Assembly (NCBI RefSeq): GCF_028069725.1
Contig: NZ_JANEWG010000012.1
Coordinates: 43,324-107,323, forward strand
DNA: 64,000 nucleotides
DNA from: Citrobacter sp. Awk 4
GTDB lineage: Bacteria > Pseudomonadota > Gammaproteobacteria > Enterobacterales > Enterobacteriaceae
Direction: 5' to 3'
Within the stretch, counting starts at the first letter, position 1. Each line of letters begins with the position of its first letter. The notes beneath the pieces were generated by a model. That model ran no database searches and had not been told where the DNA came from. It worked only from the letters and a program-made list of their open reading frames with translations. Shown piece by piece: positions 48,432-56,264 of this stretch. Position numbers and translations under genes: made by a program.

Positions 48432-49493
48432 TTATTCCCCACCTTCCGGTGCGACAGGCGCGCTGAAATCACCGATTTCAATGTTTTCAACCAGCGCCGC
48501 GCAGCGGTAGTCCTCGACCACATACGCCTCGTTGACGGATTCAAAGTTTTCAATCCGGTCACGTTTCGGGTTGTCGATAACAGAACGGCGGCGGGTGTCT
48601 TCCTGCCAGTAGATGGACAGGTTATCCAGACGGGTGATCAGCAGGGCATTTGCCGGGAAATAAGGCGCGCGCACAGCCTGCAGGCCGCCCATACGTTTCT
48701 GGCTGATGATCAGATCGGCGGCAATTTTCTCGCTGTTGTCCTGCTCTTTGTTGACCAGCGGGAAATACTTGTCAGACAGCAGTTCACGTCCGCAGACGAC
48801 AACCAGATCGTCATCATCCTGATAAACCGCGTCGATCAGCTCGTTGACGGCATCCATCACCACGGCGTCCAGGTTGGCATAGTCGCCGCCCTTGCCCACT
48901 TTGACCGCGCCTGCGGTCGTTGCACCGTCTTTTGTGGTGCTGCCCATGACGTGATCCGGCGCGTCTTCGCGGATTTTCTGCAGCCAGCCTTTATTGACGT
49001 CCTGCAGCAGCGGGTTTTCAGCACGGTTGGAGGTTTTGGCACGCTTCACGCCGTTAAAGCCGATCATGATGCGGTCCAGCGCCTGACGCTTGACGATGGC
49101 GTTGCGGATACGCACCTGGAAGTCCTGGAACTTCGCCCACAGGTCCAGTTTTGCGTAGGTCAGCACCGTGTCAAAGTTGGTCTGTTCGCATTTGTATTCC
49201 ACGTCTTCCATCAGCGTCGGATCGGTAGGCTCGCGCTCTTTGGTGGTGGTATCGGTGGTCCCGGCAATGGTGCTGCCAACGCCCAGCCCCAGCAACTGCC
49301 CGGATTGCTCAGTGACCGGCGTGATGTTAATCAGCGTCAGGAAAGCGGCGGACTGCTGGATCTGGTCTTCCAGCGTCTGCTGCACGGACGGCTCCACGGT
49401 GAACTTGCTGGAGAGTTCTTCAATCTCCACACCGTTCAGGCGCGCCAGCTGCTGCAGGTAAGCGTTAAAGGCAAAGCGGGTTTTCTTTTTCAT
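48432..49493 (-). CDS. N: Major capsid protein gpN
   Basis: The 353-aa HK97-fold capsid protein (P2 N 357 aa) begins MKKKTRFAFNAYLQQLARLN and ends near IEIGDFSAPVAPEGGE. Blocks such as DQIQQSAAFLTLINITPVTE and TRLDNLSIYWQEDTRRRSVI are characteristic. The N-terminal piece is expected to be removed by gpO. Confidence 0.95.
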   Translation of the reverse strand: MKKKTRFAFNAYLQQLARLNGVEIEELSSKFTVEPSVQQTLEDQIQQSAAFLTLINITPVTEQSGQLLGLGVGSTIAGTTDTTTKEREPTDPTLMEDVEYKCEQTNFDTVLTYAKLDLWAKFQDFQVRIRNAIVKRQALDRIMIGFNGVKRAKTSNRAENPLLQDVNKGWLQKIREDAPDHVMGSTTKDGATTAGAVKVGKGGDYANLDAVVMDAVNELIDAVYQDDDDLVVVCGRELLSDKYFPLVNKEQDNSEKIAADLIISQKRMGGLQAVRAPYFPANALLITRLDNLSIYWQEDTRRRSVIDNPKRDRIENFESVNEAYVVEDYRCAALVENIEIGDFSAPVAPEGGE

Positions 49494-49509
49494 CGGGTTT
49501 TATGCTCCA

Positions 49510-50343
49510 TCAGCAATTGGTCAGGGTGCCTGCCGGTGCGTCACCGCCCGGCGCGCGCTGGCGGTAGTCTTTACGGCTGTCTTCGCTGCTCAGCTTCTGC
49601 TCAAGCTCGGCAAAGGCGGCCTGCTGCTCCTGCAGGGAGGACTCCAGCTCAGAAAGGCGCTTGTCCTGTTCGGACAGGGATTTATCCGTGCGTTCGCTCA
49701 GGTTCTGCTGCTCGGTGGCGACCAGTTCCACAGCTTTATGCACGTCGGAGAAACGCGCCTCATCGGTCTGCTCTTTTTTGGTGAACAGCGCGGTGACGCG
49801 GGCAAAGAGAGACGGCTTTTCGTCCTGGGCTTCTTCCAGTTCGATCAGCGTTTCAACCGCTTCCGAAAACAGGTTTTCAGGGTTCTGCTTGCGGTTCGCC
49901 AGCGGGTTATGCGCGGCGCTGGCGCTGAATGCCAGCATTTCGGTGCCAAGGCTCGCCGGATCGTCCGTCGCACCCAGCCCCACAAGGTAGGCTTTGCCGG
50001 TGTCGGCAAACTTCGTGCTGACCTCCATGGAGGTGAAAAGCTTCTGGCCCTTTTTCACCAGTTCCACCAGGGCGTCCGTGGGTTCGATATCGGCATAAAG
50101 CGCCATCTTGCCCGCCAGCGGCCCGTCCTTGATTTCTTCTGCAACCAGCCCCGTCACCCTGCCGTAGCGGTTAAAAGTGCTGTCCGGCAGATAAGACTTG
50201 ATGTGCTCAAGGTTAATCAGCGCGGTATAGACCGTCGGGTTGTAGCTGGCAGCCATCTGTACCAGCCATTCACGCTGGATTTCGCGCCCGTCAGTGGTGG
50301 CACCTTCCACCCCGATACGGAAACGCTTTGCTTTCACTGTCAT
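49510..50343 (-). CDS. O: Capsid scaffolding protein/protease gpO
   Basis: The 277-aa protein combines an N-terminal serine protease with a C-terminal scaffold coiled coil. The expected triad is present as Asp18, His47 and Ser105, close to P2's Asp19, His48 and Ser107. The C-terminal region (about 190-260) is a heptad-rich helix with SEQDKRLSELESSLQEQQAA. A shared Ogr site lies in the 142-bp divergent gap to P. Confidence 0.94.
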   Translation of the reverse strand: MTVKAKRFRIGVEGATTDGREIQREWLVQMAASYNPTVYTALINLEHIKSYLPDSTFNRYGRVTGLVAEEIKDGPLAGKMALYADIEPTDALVELVKKGQKLFTSMEVSTKFADTGKAYLVGLGATDDPASLGTEMLAFSASAAHNPLANRKQNPENLFSEAVETLIELEEAQDEKPSLFARVTALFTKKEQTDEARFSDVHKAVELVATEQQNLSERTDKSLSEQDKRLSELESSLQEQQAAFAELEQKLSSEDSRKDYRQRAPGGDAPAGTLTNC

Positions 50344-50421
50344 GAGCCGTGCTCCGTTAGAAATAACTTACTGGAGCCTTATGTTTGCGGTGATGGGGGG
50401 AGTGAAACAACGCGCGGCACT

Positions 50422-50439
50422 TGTACGGTAAACCACACA
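50422..50439. promoter_or_regulatory. Ogr-type late promoter site between O and P (PO/PP)
   Basis: TGT-N12-ACA stands midway between the divergent O and P genes. Leftward, -55 spacing gives a start near 50375 with CATAAG as a -10-like element (50383-50378), 32 bases before O. Rightward, the same spacing falls at the P start codon, with TATGTT at 50474-50479. Confidence 0.75.
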
Positions 50440-50485
50440 AACCGCAGCCGGGGAAAGCCGCCTGTCAAGGCCGTATGTTTGTGCC

Positions 50486-52252
50486 ATGAACACCACACTG
50501 ACCCCCGCAGACCTCGATCCCCGTCGGCAGGCCATGCTGCTGTACTTTCAGGGATACCGCGTAGCCCGCATTGCTGAAATGCTGGGCGAGAAAGTTGCAA
50601 CCGTTCACAGCTGGAAGAAGCGCGACAAATGGGGCGACTATGGGCCGCTGGATCAGATGCAGCTCACCACCGCCGCACGTTACTGCCAGCTCATCATGAA
50701 GGAGCAGAAGGAAGGGAAAGACTTCAAGGAAATTGACCTGCTGGCGCGCCAGTCAGAGCGCCACGCCCGGATCGGTAAATTTAACGATGGCGGGAACGAA
50801 GCTGACTTAAACCCGAACGTCGCCAACCGTAACAAAGGGCCACGCCGCCAGCCCGAAAAGAATGTTTTCACTGATGAACAGATCGAAAAACTGGAAGAAA
50901 TTTTCCGCAACGGCATGTTTGAATATCAGCGCCACTGGTGGCAGGCAGGCGTAAAACACCGCATTCGCAACCTGCTTAAATCACGCCAGATCGGGGCAAC
51001 ATACTTTTTTGCCCGCGAAGCGCTGATTGACGCCATCACCACCGGGCGCAACCAGATTTTCCTCTCAGCCAGCAAGGCGCAGGCGCACGTCTTTAAGCAG
51101 TACATCATCGACTTTGCAAAAGAGGTGGATGTTGAGCTGAAAGGCGACCCGATGACCCTCAGCAACGGCGCGTGCCTGTACTTCCTCGGCACCAACGCCC
51201 GCACGGCGCAGAGCTACCACGGCAACCTGTACCTTGATGAATATTTCTGGATACCGAAATTCCAGGAGCTGCGCAAGGTTGCCTCCGGTATGGCCATTCA
51301 CAAGAAATGGCGACAAACCTACTTCTCCACGCCGTCCAGCCTGACCCACAGCGCCTATCCATTCTGGTCCGGCGCGCTGTTCAACCGGGGCCGCGCCAAA
51401 GCAGACAAGGTGGACATTGACCTGACCCACAGCAATCTTGCGCGCGGCGTGCTCTGCCCGGACGGACAGTATCGCCAGATCGTCACCGTGGAGGATGCGG
51501 TGCACGGCGGCTGTAATCTGTTCGACCTCGACCAGCTGCGCATGGAGTACAGCCCGGACGAATACCAGAACCTGCTGATGTGCGAATTTATTGACGATCT
51601 GGCGTCAGTGTTCCCGCTCAGCGAGCTGCAGGCGTGCATGGTGGACAGTTGGGAAGTGTGGTCCGATTTTCAGGCGCTGGCGCTGCGCCCGTTTGGCTGG
51701 CGCGAAGTCTGGATCGGATACGACCCGGCGAAAGGCACGCAGAACGGTGACAGCGCCGGGTGCGTGGTGGTGGCACCGCCAGCCGTGCCGGGCGGCAAGT
51801 TCCGCATTCTTGAGCGGCACCAGTGGCGCGGGATGGATTTCCGCGCCCAGGCTGACGCCATTAAAAAACTGACGCAGCAGTACAACGTGACCTATATCGG
51901 CATCGACTCGACCGGCGTTGGTCACGGTGTCTACGAGAACGTGAAAGCGTTCTTTCCTGCCGTGCGGGAGTTTGTCTACAACCCCAACGTCAAAAACGCC
52001 CTGGTGCTCAAGGCATACGACATTATCAGCCACCGGCGTCTGGAGTTCGACGCCGGGCACACCGACATTGCGCAGTCCTTTATGGCTATCCGCCGGGCCA
52101 CCACCGCCAGCGGCAACCGCCCTACCTACGAAGCCAGCCGCAGCGAAGAAGCCAGCCACGCCGATTTGGCCTGGGCAACGATGCACGCGCTGTTTAACGA
52201 ACCACTGCAGGGCGAAGCCGCCAATACCAGCAACATTGTGGAGATTTTCTGA
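50486..52252 (+). CDS. P: Terminase large subunit (ATPase/nuclease) gpP
   Basis: The 588-aa packaging motor (P2 P 590 aa) has a helix-turn-helix N-terminus (DPRRQAMLLYFQGYRVARIA), a Walker A-like KSRQIGAT (residues 165-172), Walker B LYLDE (248-252), and a RuvC-like nuclease with WIGYDPAKGTQNGD, YIGIDSTGVGHG and ASHADLAWATMHAL. It has no good Shine-Dalgarno. The stop overlaps the next ATG (TGATG), and a degenerate copy of its ATPase domain follows. Confidence 0.96.
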   Translation: MNTTLTPADLDPRRQAMLLYFQGYRVARIAEMLGEKVATVHSWKKRDKWGDYGPLDQMQLTTAARYCQLIMKEQKEGKDFKEIDLLARQSERHARIGKFNDGGNEADLNPNVANRNKGPRRQPEKNVFTDEQIEKLEEIFRNGMFEYQRHWWQAGVKHRIRNLLKSRQIGATYFFAREALIDAITTGRNQIFLSASKAQAHVFKQYIIDFAKEVDVELKGDPMTLSNGACLYFLGTNARTAQSYHGNLYLDEYFWIPKFQELRKVASGMAIHKKWRQTYFSTPSSLTHSAYPFWSGALFNRGRAKADKVDIDLTHSNLARGVLCPDGQYRQIVTVEDAVHGGCNLFDLDQLRMEYSPDEYQNLLMCEFIDDLASVFPLSELQACMVDSWEVWSDFQALALRPFGWREVWIGYDPAKGTQNGDSAGCVVVAPPAVPGGKFRILERHQWRGMDFRAQADAIKKLTQQYNVTYIGIDSTGVGHGVYENVKAFFPAVREFVYNPNVKNALVLKAYDIISHRRLEFDAGHTDIAQSFMAIRRATTASGNRPTYEASRSEEASHADLAWATMHALFNEPLQGEAANTSNIVEIF

Positions 52253-52977
52253 TGCACTCAACCCCAACTAACCTCATGACCACCGCCAGCCTGCCTGTAG
52301 ATCGCCCTTTCTTTGCTTACCAGCATGAATGGAACAGTGGCGCACGCAGCAGAAACCGCGTGCTTACAAAAATGCGTCAGGCTGGCGCGGATTTCTTTTT
52401 CGCCTACGAAGCCCTGAACGATGCACTGCATACCGGACGCAACCAGATTTTTCTGGGCTGCATCCCGGCATCAGCCCTGACTGTCAAAACATATATATCA
52501 GCTTTTTTAAGTGAGGCAGCAGCCTGGACGCATCTTGGGAAAATAAAATCAGGTAAAGCGCATCTGGAACTACCAAACGGTGCGGTCATTTATTTTATCG
52601 GGCCGAAAAGTCTCGCCGCTGCGCTCCACGGAAACGTCTACGTGTCAGAGTATGCATGGGCGGACTCCCCAAGAAATATGATTGCGCTCGCCAAAAGCCT
52701 GTCCATGCACGCGCGCTATCACGCTACCTACTACACCACCCCAAGCCCCAACCCGGAAGCATGGCAGGAATACAAGAAGCTAATTGCCCGCAACAGCACT
52801 ACCTGCATGACCTTTACCGCTGATGACGCTGCAGCATCCGGGGCAACGCTCGCAACCGGAGCCGCGCTCTTTGATGATGAATGGCTGAATGACATGAAAA
52901 AAGAGTTATCAGCAGAGGACTGGAAAATGCTGTTTATGTGCGAATGGCCCCAGGCTGACAAGGAGCAGGCGGCATGA
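52252..52977 (+). CDS. Degenerate terminase ATPase-domain paralogue
   Basis: The 241-aa protein aligns by eye with residues about 145-375 of gpP: FAYQHEW (FEYQRHW), FFFAYEALNDALHTGRNQIF (YFFAREALIDAITTGRNQIF), GAVIYFIGPKSLAAALHGN (GACLYFLGTNARTAQSYHGN) and LFMCEWPQ (LLMCEFID). The active sites are changed: the Walker A-like MRQAGAD has Asp47 for the terminase Thr, and Walker B NVYVSE has Ser132 for Asp. The nuclease domain is absent. Stop/start overlaps with both P and Q (TGATG, ATGA) place it fully in the late operon. I know of no such gene in P2 or 186; function unknown, possibly a modulator or inhibitor of packaging. Confidence 0.85.
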   Translation: MHSTPTNLMTTASLPVDRPFFAYQHEWNSGARSRNRVLTKMRQAGADFFFAYEALNDALHTGRNQIFLGCIPASALTVKTYISAFLSEAAAWTHLGKIKSGKAHLELPNGAVIYFIGPKSLAAALHGNVYVSEYAWADSPRNMIALAKSLSMHARYHATYYTTPSPNPEAWQEYKKLIARNSTTCMTFTADDAAASGATLATGAALFDDEWLNDMKKELSAEDWKMLFMCEWPQADKEQAA

Positions 52978-54029
52978 GCAAACGTAAAAACAAGAATAAC
53001 CGCGCAGCGGTAGATCACAACGCTAAATCAGGCGGCGCTGCGGCGGAGGCGTTCAGCTTTGGCGACCCGGTGCCGGTGTTAGACCGACGCGAATTGCTGG
53101 ACTACGTGGAATGCGTGCAGATGGACCGCTGGTATGAGCCGCCGGTGAGCTTTGACGGACTGGCGCGGACCTATCGCGCCGCCGTGCATCACAGTTCACC
53201 GATTGCCGTAAAGCGTGACATTCTCAGCAGTACCTACATCCCGCACCGCCTGCTCAGCCAGCAGGCTTTTGCCCGTTTCGTCCAGGATTATCTGGTGTTC
53301 GGTAACGCCTATCTGGAAAAGCGCACCAACCGGCTCGGCGGTGTTCTCTCACTGGAGCCAGCGCTGGCGAAGTACACACGCCGTGGCGTGGACCTCGACA
53401 CCTACTGGTTTGTGCAGTATGGCCTGACCACACAGCCCTATGAATTTACGCAGGGCAACATCTTTCATCTGCTTGAGCCGGATATTAACCAGGAGATTTA
53501 CGGGCTGCCCGGCTATCTTTCTGCCATTCCGTCAACCCTGCTCAACGAGTCCGCAACGCTGTTCCGCCGGAAGTATTACATCAACGGCAGCCACGCGGGT
53601 TTCATCATGTACATGACCGACGCAGCACAGAATCAGGAGGACGTGAACAATATCCGCCAGGCAATGAAAAGCGCCAAAGGGCCGGGCAACTTCCGCAACC
53701 TGTTTATGTATTCGCCCAACGGCAAAAAGGACGGCATCCAGATCATCCCGTTATCAGAGGTTGCGGCGAAAGATGAGTTTCTTAACATCAAGAACGTGAG
53801 CCGCGATGACATGATGGCAGCGCACCGCGTACCGCCGCAGATGATGGGCATTATTCCCAACAATACCGGCGGCTTTGGTGATGTGGAAAAGGCCAGCCGT
53901 GTCTTTGTCCGCAACGAGCTGATGCCGCTGCAGAAGCGACTGCAGGAGCTTAACGACTGGCTTGGCGAAGAAGTGATCCGCTTTGAGCCGTACACGCTGG
54001 GACTGACAGAAGACAAGCGTAACGACTGA
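52974..54029 (+). CDS. Q: Portal protein gpQ
   Basis: The 351-aa portal (P2 Q 344 aa) has DRRELLDYVECVQMDRWYEP, RDILSSTYIPHRLLSQQAFA, FVQDYLVFGNAYLEKRTN and AAHRVPPQMMGIIPNNTGGF, standard blocks of PBSX/P2 portals. It starts inside the stop of the preceding gene (ATGA) and is followed by a terminator. Confidence 0.96.
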   Translation: MSKRKNKNNRAAVDHNAKSGGAAAEAFSFGDPVPVLDRRELLDYVECVQMDRWYEPPVSFDGLARTYRAAVHHSSPIAVKRDILSSTYIPHRLLSQQAFARFVQDYLVFGNAYLEKRTNRLGGVLSLEPALAKYTRRGVDLDTYWFVQYGLTTQPYEFTQGNIFHLLEPDINQEIYGLPGYLSAIPSTLLNESATLFRRKYYINGSHAGFIMYMTDAAQNQEDVNNIRQAMKSAKGPGNFRNLFMYSPNGKKDGIQIIPLSEVAAKDEFLNIKNVSRDDMMAAHRVPPQMMGIIPNNTGGFGDVEKASRVFVRNELMPLQKRLQELNDWLGEEVIRFEPYTLGLTEDKRND

Positions 54030-54063
54030 CCCACCGCACCACGACAACAAGACCGCCCCCACA

Positions 54064-54099
54064 GCGCCCCAGCAGCATTCTGCGGGGCGCTTCTTTTTT
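54064..54099 (+). terminator. Terminator after Q
   Basis: GCGCCCC...GGGGCGC with an 11-14-nt loop followed by TTCTTTTTT ends the P-Q transcript. Confidence 0.88.
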
Positions 54100-54186
54100 G
54101 CTGCTGCTCCCTCACCCTCACCAATTGAAGCCGCCAGCGTGCCGGAGATTGCGCCAGATTTTCACCATTTCACCCCGTTGCGCGCG

Positions 54187-54205
54187 CTCGTATCCCCGCC
54201 ACGCC
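54187..54205 (-). other. Candidate cos site
   Basis: On the minus strand GGCGTGGCGGGGATACGAG shares its first 13 bases with the 19-bp cos overhang of phage 186 (and all but one with P2). It lies just beyond Q, where cos is located in P2-like genomes, in a gene-free stretch (54100-54322) rich in short inverted repeats. The last six positions diverge, so the exact cut positions are uncertain. Confidence 0.65.
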
Positions 54206-54249
54206 TGCCCGCTTTGTGTAGTGGTTTTCATGCACCTGCATGACATAAG

Positions 54250-54276
54250 CAAAAGCCCGCCATTCCTGGCGGGCCT
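54250..54276 (-). terminator. Terminator of the accessory membrane-protein operon
   Basis: On the minus strand GCCCGCCA-GGAA-TGGCGGGC is followed by TTTTGCTT, 47 bp after the stop of the 280-aa gene. Confidence 0.8.
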
Positions 54277-54322
54277 CAGCAAAAACGATCCTCAAACGAT
54301 CATGCGGATTCATGCAGCATAG

Positions 54323-55165
54323 TCATGCACTACCCTGCTCTGCATCGCCAGCAGTCCTTCTCCTGCGTGTTGATGGCTTTTTACCACCCAACTTGCGACA
54401 GTCTTTCCGGTCGCGCTCTTCGTCTTCTTTAAATTTGTTATACGTTTCAGTGTCAAAAAACGAGATGGTTTCAACTTCATCTTTAGGGATCAGCACACGG
54501 AAATCCTGGATATTCAGGCGCGACATCCCACCGATAACGCCGCTTTCAAGATAGTGCTGATGATAGTTCGTCGTGATGCTTATCGTGAGATCGTCTTTAT
54601 CACGATAGCCACTTAACATAGGGAGTATTTCCAGGTGTTCCGACAGCCCATTCTCCAGCGCCGGACACGTCACCAGGCCAACATAGATTTTTCGCGATGA
54701 GAGTGTCGCGATGATCGGAAATTGTCGTGCTGATGCTTCCATCAGCAATGATTCAAAAGAGTTATTCCCCACAGCCTTAGCCAGCGCATCCCAGCGGCGA
54801 TCACCGCTCTTTGTACGCAACTTATTACCCAGGCCAGAAATTGCAGAAAGCACAATTGAAATAACAACCCATGCAATCTGCTTGATTTCATTGATACGCT
54901 GGGCTTTGTCGGATGAAGTAGACAACATGCCGTTGAAGCTATCCGGCGTAAGATTAAGCTCATTGGATAGCCAGCGGAACCCGCCTGTAATATTCAGGAC
55001 GAAGGTTAAAAAGCCACCGAGCAGAAAGAACACAATTCCCCAGGCGGCGACAAAAAAATAAGCGTCCCAGCCATTGGAACGCTTATATCTGTAACGTGTT
55101 GAAAGTGATAGGTTTACATATATAAAACCACTAACCAAAATCACTGCTAAAAGTAATGTTGCCAT
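54323..55165 (-). CDS. Three-span membrane protein with soluble C-terminal domain, unknown
   Basis: I do not recognise this 280-aa protein. Hydrophobic segments cover about residues 2-20 (LLLAVILVSGFIYVNLS), 33-57 (FFVAAWGIVFFLLGGFLTFV) and 93-112 (QIAWVVISIVLSAISGLG). The rest (about 115-280) looks soluble, with a predicted beta-rich block SSRKIYVGLVTCPAL, ILPMLSGYRDKDDLTISITT and DFRVLIPKDEVETISFFD, and a basic tail KKPSTRRRRTAGD. Start ATG overlaps the upstream 72-aa gene stop (TAATG). The locus between cos and A is where P2 carries tin and old, which exclude other phages, so a similar role is an inference from position. Confidence 0.75.
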   Translation of the reverse strand: MATLLLAVILVSGFIYVNLSLSTRYRYKRSNGWDAYFFVAAWGIVFFLLGGFLTFVLNITGGFRWLSNELNLTPDSFNGMLSTSSDKAQRINEIKQIAWVVISIVLSAISGLGNKLRTKSGDRRWDALAKAVGNNSFESLLMEASARQFPIIATLSSRKIYVGLVTCPALENGLSEHLEILPMLSGYRDKDDLTISITTNYHQHYLESGVIGGMSRLNIQDFRVLIPKDEVETISFFDTETYNKFKEDEERDRKDCRKLGGKKPSTRRRRTAGDAEQGSA

Positions 55166-55383
55166 TATCGGGTTCTGTAATAATGTTTTGCTTTGACAGT
55201 GCTCGTTTTGATGCCTTCAAGCTTATCCATCTGATCTCTGATGGCTTTCATAGCTTCTTCGTTGGACAAATCTACGGACACAAAACCATCTTTACTCAGA
55301 TTGAGCTTGTCCTGGTTCTCTTTCAGAACCCGTGCCAAACGTTCAACTGGATTACCCAGCCTCAATGCGGCGATACTTGACAT
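55165..55383 (-). CDS. Small soluble partner protein, unknown
   Basis: This 72-aa protein (MSSIAALRLGNPVERLARVL ... KAKHYYRTR) is charged, mostly helical by appearance, with a basic end; no known domain was recognised. A strong GGAGGGG stands four bases before ATG 55383. It is translationally coupled to the 280-aa membrane protein, so the two probably act together. The pair forms a two-gene operon with its own terminator. Confidence 0.7.
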   Translation of the reverse strand: MSSIAALRLGNPVERLARVLKENQDKLNLSKDGFVSVDLSNEEAMKAIRDQMDKLEGIKTSTVKAKHYYRTR

Positions 55384-55669
55384 AACCCCTCCTTCTTATA
55401 TGGCGCGGAAGTGTACACTTCGTCACCAGCAACCACAACAGCAAATTCCTTATAACTAAGACAACCGTTTTAACTGTTGGTTGCGTTACTTAACTTAAGT
55501 TCATTGCCCCTAATCGCGCAAGATGTTTCTGCCTTAACCCGCTGCATTTAGCATATATAGTGCCTCTTATGAGAAGTAGGCACTAACCAAGACAATTTCT
55601 AACGCCTCGCGTGGCTCGTTGTTCAACCTTGCGGACGGTAAAAACCAGTTTTATCGTCCGCAACGTTCG
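55384..55669. other. Gene-free region with inverted repeats
   Basis: These 286 bp are A+T-rich and hold no convincing gene. Visible structures are AGTGCC...GGCACT (55560-55585), TTGCGGACG...CGTCCGCAA with a second inner pairing (55629-55663), and the palindrome AACTTAAGTT. The last hairpin may terminate the dinI-like transcript although no T-run follows. A promoter for the 72-aa/280-aa operon must lie at the left end. Confidence 0.6.
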
Positions 55670-55903
55670 CTAGTGTAACCAGCTGTCGTCCTCCCAGACC
55701 TGCTGCATTATTTCCATCACTCGCTTTTTGTCTTCATCCAGTTTTAACCCGCTCAGCTCAACGCCGTTGGCGCTGCCCTTACGAATACGAATTGCTGTTT
55801 TGGGATACAGAGGGCGCAAATTACGGTAAAGCTCGGATTCAAGGGCGTCCAGTGTAGCCTGGCTAATCTTCTGCTCTTTATCGATCATTATTTCAATGCG
55901 CAT
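55670..55903 (-). CDS. DinI-like protein
   Basis: The 77-aa protein matches the DinI family: MRIEIMIDKEQKISQATLDA at the start, VELSGLKLDEDKKRVMEIMQ and the acidic QVWEDDSW end. DinI proteins bind RecA filaments and tune the SOS response. In 186 and Fels-2-like phages a DinI-like gene accompanies the SOS-controlled antirepressor; here it follows a 62-aa gene behind LexA boxes. Confidence 0.9.
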   Translation of the reverse strand: MRIEIMIDKEQKISQATLDALESELYRNLRPLYPKTAIRIRKGSANGVELSGLKLDEDKKRVMEIMQQVWEDDSWLH

Positions 55904-55914
55904 ACAGATTCCCC

Positions 55915-56103
55915 TTAACTGGTTACGTCCATCGACCGACAGTATTCATGGCTGCGAATTTTCGCCATCAGCTCGTCGGTCAGTTCGGACACCCACTGGA
56001 TAGCCAGCCGCTTTTCTTCGTCGCTGCACTCACTAGCCGCTACAAGCTTGATAAAAAAATCAATGCGCTGGAGCTTCAACGACTCCAAAAGATAATCCTG
56101 CAT
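55915..56103 (-). CDS. Small SOS-controlled protein, possible antirepressor
   Basis: The 62-aa protein (MQDYLLESLKLQRIDFFIKL ... HEYCRSMDVTS) is helical and acidic and has no domain that I recognise. AGGAGG four bases before ATG 56103 fixes the start. It is the first gene after tandem LexA boxes and is followed by a dinI-like gene, the arrangement of the 186 tum region, whose product inactivates the CI repressor. That role is inferred from context only. Confidence 0.7.
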   Translation of the reverse strand: MQDYLLESLKLQRIDFFIKLVAASECSDEEKRLAIQWVSELTDELMAKIRSHEYCRSMDVTS

Positions 56104-56137
56104 TTTCCCTCCTATCACTACCTCGGACACACAATAA

Positions 56138-56168
56138 CTGTATATATATCCACTGTTTATATTTACAG
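56138..56168 (-). promoter_or_regulatory. Tandem LexA (SOS) boxes
   Basis: CTGTTTATATTTACAG (56153-56168) is a perfect CTGT-N8-ACAG LexA operator. CTGTATATATATCCAC (56138-56153) is an imperfect second box sharing one base with it. They lie 35-65 bp upstream of the 62-aa gene and overlap A+T-rich promoter-like sequence, so RecA-triggered LexA cleavage should switch on this operon. Confidence 0.85.
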
Positions 56169-56264
56169 TATAGCAGAGCTTTGCTTATGTAAACCGTTTT
56201 TTATCTGTCAATTAGATCGCTCTGATGCGGATCAATAAGAGCAAGAATTGTTAAAGCTCCGGTA

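Noticed and set aside
48027..49784. 585-codon plus-strand open frame opposite M, N and O
   Set aside because: It crosses three well-identified capsid genes on the opposite strand; shadow frame.
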